Shown piece by piece: positions 34,601 to 40,169 of a DNA stretch of 40,169 nucleotides (positions are counted from its first letter, which is position 1; each line of letters opens with the position of its first letter). A program made the position numbers and the translations under genes. Under the pieces are notes generated by a model that saw only the letters and a list, made by a program, of their open reading frames with translations, had not been told where the DNA came from and made no database searches. The DNA is from Cytophagales bacterium (GTDB lineage: Bacteria > Bacteroidota > Bacteroidia > Cytophagales > Spirosomataceae), in NCBI GenBank assembly GCA_013298865.1, contig JAAFJL010000027.1, forward strand, positions 1 through 40,169, read 5' to 3'.

Positions 34601-35845
34601 TTACCTTATTTTAAAATACATTTCTTTGGTTTGTGTAGAGAAATTTTCCCAGGAAAAAAGGCTTGCTCTTTTTAATGCTTTGATACTAAGCTCATTACGA
34701 AGAGTTGAATTTTTAAAAATACTAAATATTGCCTCTTTTATTCCCTCAATATCATTCGGATTTACTAAAATACCAGCATCCCCAACAACCTCTGGGAGAG
34801 ACGATCTATTGGAAGAAATTACGGGAATTCCACATTGCATTGCTTCTAAAGGAGGAAGTCCAAAACCTTCATAATGTGATAAATACGTGAATCCTAAAGC
34901 TCCAGAATAAATAGCTGCCAAATCTTTATCTGCAACAAAACCCGTAATGAAAATTCGACTTCTTACTTTTTCGGACATTTTCATCTCCTCGAAAATCTGT
35001 TCAAACTTCCAACCTTTTGTTCCTACTAAAACTAAATTAAAATCTGTAATATTCTCATTTTCAATTAGTTCTATAAATGCTTTGATTGTTGTATGAATAT
35101 TTTTACGAGGTTCAAGTGTCGATAAACTTAGTAAATAAGGAGTTTCAGAAGGAATTTTATATTGTTTCAAAACATTTCCAATTGTTGATTTGTCATGAAC
35201 TTTATAAAAAAAATCGGTTGACGCAGCAAGATATTGAACAAAAACTCTTTCAGGATTGAAGTTAGTGATTTCACAAAAATCATTTTTTGTTGCATCTGAA
35301 ACGCAAGTCACAAAACCGTCTTTTGGGATACTTTTGATAGTTTCTTGCAAAATCTTTGTGTGACCTTCTTCAAAGAAATGAGGAAATTTTATTGGAATCA
35401 AATCATGAATTGTCATGATTTTTTTTACTGAATTATTAGCTAAAACTTGTGCCGAAAAGGGGAGGTATGGGCTATGGAAAATGTCAATTTGAGGGAATTG
35501 TTTCTCATCAAGAACTGAATTATAACCAGACATTGAATGAAAAACTTTTCTTATTCCTTTTTGAGGAATGGAGTTTTTGGGAAATAATTGATAAACAGCG
35601 TTCTTGAATTTTGCTGATTTAATTTGTGCTTTGGAATGTAGAAAATTGTATTGAGAAGAAGGTTTCAACTCATTTAACATTAAAAGTGAATCTGGGAGAT
35701 TATCTTCACAGGCATAAAATAAGTTTAAATCTGCGTCTTTTTGTAACCCTATTGCCAACTGTTCAACAACCCTAAAAACCCCAGTGCGGGATTTTTCATG
35801 GTAAAAACCCATACCAAGTGTAGAAATGTCTAAAGCAATATTCAT
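34601..35845 (-). CDS. glycosyltransferase, GT4-type (MtfB-like)
   Basis: 414 residues. Starts [20 protein letters not shown], then [10 protein letters not shown] as in mannosyltransferase-like GT4 enzymes. The C-terminal domain has [39 protein letters not shown] and [19 protein letters not shown]. It is the last gene of a four-gene minus-strand run (39067 down to 34601), 6 bases after the GT8-like gene. Confidence 0.9.
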   Translation of the reverse strand: MNIALDISTLGMGFYHEKSRTGVFRVVEQLAIGLQKDADLNLFYACEDNLPDSLLMLNELKPSSQYNFLHSKAQIKSAKFKNAVYQLFPKNSIPQKGIRKVFHSMSGYNSVLDEKQFPQIDIFHSPYLPFSAQVLANNSVKKIMTIHDLIPIKFPHFFEEGHTKILQETIKSIPKDGFVTCVSDATKNDFCEITNFNPERVFVQYLAASTDFFYKVHDKSTIGNVLKQYKIPSETPYLLSLSTLEPRKNIHTTIKAFIELIENENITDFNLVLVGTKGWKFEQIFEEMKMSEKVRSRIFITGFVADKDLAAIYSGALGFTYLSHYEGFGLPPLEAMQCGIPVISSNRSSLPEVVGDAGILVNPNDIEGIKEAIFSIFKNSTLRNELSIKALKRASLFSWENFSTQTKEMYFKIR

Positions 35846-35851
35846 AAAGTT

Positions 35852-36886
35852 TTAATTGGTTTCGTAATAATACCCTAAATTAATATTTTCAATAAAATTA
35901 ATGATTTTCCACAAGGCTTTTTTAATAAATTTTACAGGAAAAGAATCTTGTTTTTTCTCAATAAATTTGCCAAAAGTAGGCTTAATATGACGGTAATATT
36001 CGTAATTATTCTCTAAAATATTAGCTCGATATTCGTTAAATAAACTTCCAAGTGCTTGATTTTCAGAGAGATATTTTTTTGAAAGAAGATGTTTAGAAAT
36101 TAATTGTGGTTTGTCAACCGAATAGCCACTGAAATGATAAAATACCAATGGAGTTGTCTGATTGATAAAATAGTTACCGTCTTTTTTTGATACTGTCCTT
36201 TCTTGTAAATTCCAATAGGCAGCATTATAACCAATCTCGAAAGTGACTAAAACCTTTTCAAAATAGATTGGTACGAAATTAAGCCAAAGTTGGTCAACAC
36301 CCATTCCTTTTTCAAAATCATAAAAACCCATCACTCGTTCTCTTTCAGTCCACCAATTCAGAAAGCGAAAAGTGTTTTCAGTTCTTTTCACCGCAAAAAA
36401 ACCTGCATTATAGATTCCTGCATTCAAGAATGCCTTTTCATTCCAAAGAGATGTTAGAGGCAAAGGTTTCGTTACATGAGGCGTAAGAATAATGTCATTT
36501 GTTTCAAGATACTCTTCAATTCCTGTTAAATCACCTTTTACCCAAATATCGGCATCTAAATAGATAAGTTCTTGAATTGCTGGATTTTCGTGAAATAAAT
36601 AAGTGGCGAAACAGGGCTTCATCGCACAACTCAGTTCAATTATGGTATATTTTTCACTCAATTCTTCAAAAAAAGGGAGATTTAAGGTTGAAACAGGAAT
36701 AATTTGAAACTCAGTTTGATGAATTGTAGCAGGTAAAACGTCAATCAATCCAATCACAAAATGGTATTTTGGATTAGATTTTTTGAGAGAATCACCCAAC
36801 GAAAAAGCGAAAGGCAAGTGATTACTTGAACAAACTGTATAGACGATGTGCAATTGATTATTTAGTTTTTGTTGAAAGAAGGGCAT
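35852..36886 (-). CDS. GT8-like glycosyltransferase (GT-A, DxD)
   Basis: 344 residues. LHIVYTVCSSNHLPFAFSLG opens the fold. ELIYLDADIWVKGDL holds the DxD metal site, and ILTPHVTKPLP, NAGIYNAGFFAVKR and GVDQLWLNFVP follow, as in GT8-like/nucleotide-diphospho-sugar transferases. It is a clear paralogue of the 38084-39067 product (same motif order: VIGL, DxD, TPH, N-GIYN-GF, DQxWxNFVP, YNxAYWNL). Its start overlaps the upstream GT4 by 29 bases. Confidence 0.82.
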   Translation of the reverse strand: MPFFQQKLNNQLHIVYTVCSSNHLPFAFSLGDSLKKSNPKYHFVIGLIDVLPATIHQTEFQIIPVSTLNLPFFEELSEKYTIIELSCAMKPCFATYLFHENPAIQELIYLDADIWVKGDLTGIEEYLETNDIILTPHVTKPLPLTSLWNEKAFLNAGIYNAGFFAVKRTENTFRFLNWWTERERVMGFYDFEKGMGVDQLWLNFVPIYFEKVLVTFEIGYNAAYWNLQERTVSKKDGNYFINQTTPLVFYHFSGYSVDKPQLISKHLLSKKYLSENQALGSLFNEYRANILENNYEYYRHIKPTFGKFIEKKQDSFPVKFIKKALWKIINFIENINLGYYYETN

Positions 36887-38081
36887 TTTCCAACCTATCT
36901 ATACAAGATTGAATTGTCCATTTTTGGAAGATATTTTCATATCCGTTTAGACGTATTTGTTCGTATTGACTCGGATTTTCTTGAAAATATTGAATAGCTT
37001 TTGCCATTTCCGTATGAGTATTTGACCATATACCATTAAAATTTGGCTGTATTGTCTCACGTACTCCTCCTTGCGGAATTGCCACTACGGGCGTTTTACA
37101 AGCATTGGCTTCCAAAGGAGCAAACCCGAAAGGCTCTAATTGAGATGTGTAAACCATGCAGAGTGCTTTGTTTAGCAATTCTACCAATTCTGTATCTGGA
37201 ATTAGCTTTTTGATTTCAAAATCAACGTTTTTTTCTTTGGCTAAAGCCATTAAATCTGCTGTATATTTTTTGTCACCCATATTGGCAACCCAAATAATCT
37301 TTGGTCTATTTTCTTGGATTAAAGCCACCGAACGAATCGCAAATTCAGGATTTTTATTGATAAAAGTATTGCCTAAACCTATGACAAAATTTTCTTTTGG
37401 TAGTCCCAAGTCTTTAAAAATATCAGTATCAATTCCTAAATAGCAAACCTCCCCAGCTTTCCCAAAAACCCTCATGCAAGTGTCATTAGAATAAAGGGAA
37501 TTAACCAAAACTTTATCGAAAGCTAAATAATTTATCTTCTCTTCACGAACATGAACTCGGTTTGTTCTTTCATTCCAAAGGTCAGCTAAAAATATTTTCC
37601 AATTACTCCTTCTTAATAACTTTGGATAGGTTGATTCTAATCCTTCCCAAATTAATGTCGGAAGTGCCTCATACAGAGGGCGATACGGTTCACCTAAATA
37701 AAGTACGCTTGGAATATTAGTGTATCTGGCAATATGTGGCGTACCAAAATGCCGACAAGTATTGGCAAAAAGAATATCAAAATTTCCTTGATTTATGGCT
37801 TCTGCACACTTTTGAGAGTGGCTTTCAAGAGCCAGCATTTTTTTTGTTTTCTCGAAAAAAAAACTTCCCAATTTTTCAGAAAAAGAGAGTTCTTTTTGAG
37901 TGATTTCTAAATCTATCGGATGAATTTTTATTGAATCAGGTAGAATTAAAATCCCATCAACTGTTGGATTACTCGCCCATAATTCAATTTCATGCCCTCT
38001 TTCGATAAGTCCTTTTAAATGATAATTTAACGCTCTTATACTACCACCTGACGGAAGATTATGCCATACTGCAATTTTCAT
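36858..38081 (-). CDS. glycosyltransferase, GT4-type
   Basis: 407 residues. Starts MKIAVWHNLPSGGSIRALNY. The donor-binding half has FVIGLGNTFINKNPEFAIRS and QLEPFGFAPLEANACKTPVV, then PQGGVRETIQ. It lies 2 bases after the GT8-like gene at 39067-38084 and overlaps the following one, so it is part of one operon. Confidence 0.88.
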   Translation of the reverse strand: MKIAVWHNLPSGGSIRALNYHLKGLIERGHEIELWASNPTVDGILILPDSIKIHPIDLEITQKELSFSEKLGSFFFEKTKKMLALESHSQKCAEAINQGNFDILFANTCRHFGTPHIARYTNIPSVLYLGEPYRPLYEALPTLIWEGLESTYPKLLRRSNWKIFLADLWNERTNRVHVREEKINYLAFDKVLVNSLYSNDTCMRVFGKAGEVCYLGIDTDIFKDLGLPKENFVIGLGNTFINKNPEFAIRSVALIQENRPKIIWVANMGDKKYTADLMALAKEKNVDFEIKKLIPDTELVELLNKALCMVYTSQLEPFGFAPLEANACKTPVVAIPQGGVRETIQPNFNGIWSNTHTEMAKAIQYFQENPSQYEQIRLNGYENIFQKWTIQSCIDRLENALLSTKTK

Positions 38082-38083
38082 GA

Positions 38084-39067
38084 TTAAGATAAAATGGCTA
38101 ACAGTTTACGTAAAGGACTTTGCAAAAACATTCTTACACGACGATATTTTTTTATTTTATTCGGTTTTATATAAAAACACTTAAAATTGATAAAATAATC
38201 ATTGTGGTGTTGTTTTAATTTATTGACATAGAAGTCAAATAGAGGAACAATATCTGGTCGGTTTTCAAAAGTTATTCGATTTTGATATTTTGAAACCACA
38301 TCAGACTTTTTCAATTCAAACCCGCTAAAGTGGAAAAAAGTTAATGGAGTATTATTGATAAACCATTTGCTATTTTTTTCAGACACCTGTCTTGCATGAA
38401 GATTCCAATAAGCTACATTATATCCTGCACCCTTTTCGATAAAATAATTTTTATAATAAAGTGGTACAAAATTTATCCAAATTTGATCAACAAATAACCC
38501 GTTTATCAAATCAATTTTACATTCAGTTTTCAAGCGGTCTTTCCACCAATCTATTAAATGATACGTTTCCTCTCCACGGCTTGTTGCTAAAAATCCTAAG
38601 TTGTAAATACCTGTGTTCAATAAATTTGTTTCGTCTGGTAATAAGCCATCGAGTTCTATCGGAACACTTGTATGAGGGGTTACGACAATTTGATTTTTAA
38701 CCAAATTATTCAACAACTCCGTCAAAGGTTCAAACACAATAATGTCAGGGTCAAAATAGATAACGTTCTGAATATCAGGGCGATTTTTGTAGAAATAGTC
38801 GAAATAGAAAGGTTTTACAGCAGTGTTTAGTTCTGTGATATTATAATTTTCACACATTTCTTCAAACCCTTCTATACCGATTTTATCAATTTCCAGAAGC
38901 GTGTTTTGAGGGATTTTATCTGCATCTAATTCAACTCTATCTAACCTATCAACCAGACCGATTACAAATTCAATGTCTGGATTTTGGATAGCTAACGATT
39001 CGCCGAGAGTTTTGGCTTGGGCTAAATAATTGATTGAGCAAATAGTAAATGCGAGAGTTTTGGTCAC
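38084..39067 (-). CDS. GT8-like glycosyltransferase (GT-A, DxD)
   Basis: 327 residues. Starts MTKTLAFTICSINYLAQAKT. NVIYFDPDIIVFEPL carries the DxD site, then VTPHTSVPIEL, NTGIYNLGFLATSRG, FVDQIWINFVPLYY and YNVAYWNLHARQVSE. Paralogous to the 35852-36886 product, and like it followed directly by a GT4 gene. First gene of the minus-strand run, with a possible -7 box ~66 bases upstream. Confidence 0.82.
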   Translation of the reverse strand: MTKTLAFTICSINYLAQAKTLGESLAIQNPDIEFVIGLVDRLDRVELDADKIPQNTLLEIDKIGIEGFEEMCENYNITELNTAVKPFYFDYFYKNRPDIQNVIYFDPDIIVFEPLTELLNNLVKNQIVVTPHTSVPIELDGLLPDETNLLNTGIYNLGFLATSRGEETYHLIDWWKDRLKTECKIDLINGLFVDQIWINFVPLYYKNYFIEKGAGYNVAYWNLHARQVSEKNSKWFINNTPLTFFHFSGFELKKSDVVSKYQNRITFENRPDIVPLFDFYVNKLKQHHNDYFINFKCFYIKPNKIKKYRRVRMFLQSPLRKLLAILS

Positions 39068-39132
39068 AAAGGCAATCTTTCAATTTGAGTAATTCATAAA
39101 ATGATTCAGTCATTAAAGACTTAATCATTCTA

Positions 39133-39140
39133 CAAAAATA
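39133..39140 (-). promoter_or_regulatory. possible -7 box for the minus-strand GT run
   Basis: On the minus strand this reads TATTTTTG (TAnnTTTG), in the only gap (~100 bases) between the partial GT4 gene and the GT8-like gene at 39067. No good -33 is seen. A short imperfect inverted repeat (AATGATT...AATCATT, 39101-39130) lies between the box and the gene. Confidence 0.35.
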
Positions 39141-39167
39141 GTCAATAATTATTGATTGGGGGAAGAT

Positions 39168-40169
39168 TTAGACTGATTTTAATATTTCAACAAATTTTTG
39201 AAATGCAACATCTTGGTTATGTCTTTCAAGTACTTTTTTTCTGCCATTTTGCCCGAAAGTAGTCCTTTGTGTTTGATTATCGCCCAGCTTTACCAGTTTA
39301 TTGGGTATTTCTGCCACGTTCAAATACTCAATCAAATGACCACAATCACGTTCAACAAAATCTTTAGCTCCACCCGATTTATCAAATGCAATAATTGGTC
39401 TTTCCAATAAGGCTGCTTCTAACATTACCAAAGGGTAGGGGTCTTCCCGAGAAAGTAGCATGAAAACATCAAAGGCAGCCATGTAGTCAAGAGGATTAGA
39501 AACTGATTCTTTCAAAATAAATTTCTTCATCTCCATTTTTTCAATTTCAACTTCAAAAATTTTATATTCTGCTTGGTCTTTTGAACCTCCAATCCATACA
39601 AACTGGAAATCTTTAAAGTCCAAAGATTTTGCTAATTGAACGAACATATCAACACCTTTTCTAAGGTCAATTGTTCCCATTCCACCAATTAGTAAAGTTT
39701 TCTGATTGGCAGCTCCTAATTCCTTTCTAACCTGAAAGATTTTACTATAATCTGTCTTGAAATTGTAGGCTTCCTCAGACAGCAGCGAAGGAAGAATGAC
39801 AATTTTCTCTTCTTTAATTTTGTGATTTTTGATGAGATTTTCTTTCACTGATGCCCCACAGGCAATATATGAAGTACTGAATTTCAGAACGTTAGCAAAG
39901 TTTTGTTCGGAAGTGTACATTCTAATACCCATTTCGAGTTCATGGCAGTAGGTCACAATCGGACAATCCAAAGAAGCTAATTCGGGTAAAATATCTCCAT
40001 TGGAAATTGTATTTGAAACAATTAAATCAAATTTCTTTTTGGGAAGTCGGTTGATTGGTAGGTCAGGCTCAATTTTCTTAATTCCTAATTTATCCTTCCA
40101 TTTTTCAGCATCCGTCGGGATTCTTGCAGGAGCATCCCAAATAATAGTTTCGGATACTTGTTGGTATTC
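39168..40169 (-). CDS. glycosyltransferase, GT4-type, 5' end off the window
   Basis: 333 residues visible, open to the right edge with no start seen. Reading from the edge gives EYQQVSETIIWDAPARIPTD, then KKKFDLIVSNTIS and CPIVTYCHELEMGIR. The donor domain has TLLIGGMGTIDLRKGVDMFV and LSREDPYPLVMLEAALLERPI with the EX7E-like pattern modified. A TTG at 39971 is internal and not the real start. It belongs to the same minus-strand polysaccharide arm. Confidence 0.85.
   Translation of the reverse strand, partial: EYQQVSETIIWDAPARIPTDAEKWKDKLGIKKIEPDLPINRLPKKKFDLIVSNTISNGDILPELASLDCPIVTYCHELEMGIRMYTSEQNFANVLKFSTSYIACGASVKENLIKNHKIKEEKIVILPSLLSEEAYNFKTDYSKIFQVRKELGAANQKTLLIGGMGTIDLRKGVDMFVQLAKSLDFKDFQFVWIGGSKDQAEYKIFEVEIEKMEMKKFILKESVSNPLDYMAAFDVFMLLSREDPYPLVMLEAALLERPIIAFDKSGGAKDFVERDCGHLIEYLNVAEIPNKLVKLGDNQTQRTTFGQNGRKKVLERHNQDVAFQKFVEILKSV

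Noticed and set aside
39168..39971. Treating the TTG at 39971 as the start of a short glycosyltransferase
   Set aside because: The frame stays open to the window edge and reads sensible GT4 sequence, so the gene is partial rather than short.
1..40169. CRISPR arrays or rRNA genes
   Set aside because: No regularly spaced direct repeats and no rRNA-like sequence were seen.

Overview
The window looks like a chromosomal segment of a Bacteroidota member, most likely a Cytophagales/Spirosomaceae-type environmental bacterium. Supporting signs are the AT-rich composition, promoter boxes of the Bacteroidota type (TAnnTTTG), exported lipoproteins, a fused L-rhamnulose-1-phosphate aldolase/dehydrogenase, a GxxExxY gene embedded in 'ACACGGATTTAACGGATTGG' repeats, and a WcaF-type exopolysaccharide cluster. 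The species assignment is an inference.

Layout. (1) 478-6692: glutamate synthase large and small subunits (gltB, gltD). (2) 6892-7382: three tRNA genes, Ser(GCT), Pro(TGG) and Arg(TCT), with a good promoter in front and a strong terminator behind. (3) 7588-13052: a very AT-rich, tightly overlapping three-gene operon encoding a ~1300-residue sensor kinase-like protein, a stand-alone receiver, and a receiver fused to a TOPRIM nuclease-like domain. This is the architecture of the Detocs (defence by two-component system) anti-phage family, in the variant where the effector is TOPRIM instead of the ATP-cleaving phosphorylase. It is the most interesting system here. (4) 13357-14472: an exported formylglycine-generating-enzyme-like lipoprotein. 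(5) 14810-23455: a rhamnose/pectin-side-chain utilisation locus: GH105 unsaturated rhamnogalacturonyl hydrolase, GntR-type regulator, RhaT, fused aldolase/dehydrogenase, RhaI and a LutA-like lactate-oxidation subunit. A GxxExxY gene with its palindromic repeats interrupts the locus, and no rhamnulokinase is present. (6) 23548-33292 (+ strand) and 34601-40169 (- strand): a large surface-polysaccharide cluster with eight probable sugar transferases of GT4/GT2 type plus two GT8-like ones, a Wzy-like polymerase, an acyltransferase, WcaF and a WecA/TagO-type initiating transferase. Between its two arms lies a membrane-anchored, apparently degenerate PP2C-like protein.

Repeats. Two copies of a MITE-like inverted-repeat element (14568-14757 and 25552-25711, opposite orientation) lie 11 kb apart; the second supplies the last codons and stop of a glycosyltransferase gene. 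Four copies of the GxxExxY-associated repeat form palindromes on both sides of that gene. A short palindrome sits in frame inside the aldolase gene.

Working together: the rhamnose genes would cleave unsaturated rhamnogalacturonan disaccharides, import rhamnose, isomerise it to rhamnulose, then split phosphorylated rhamnulose to DHAP and lactaldehyde/lactate. The kinase step must come from elsewhere. The polysaccharide genes would start a lipid-linked glycan (WecA-like), extend and decorate it (GTs, acetyltransferases) and polymerise it. All functions are assigned from sequence reading alone; no database search was run.
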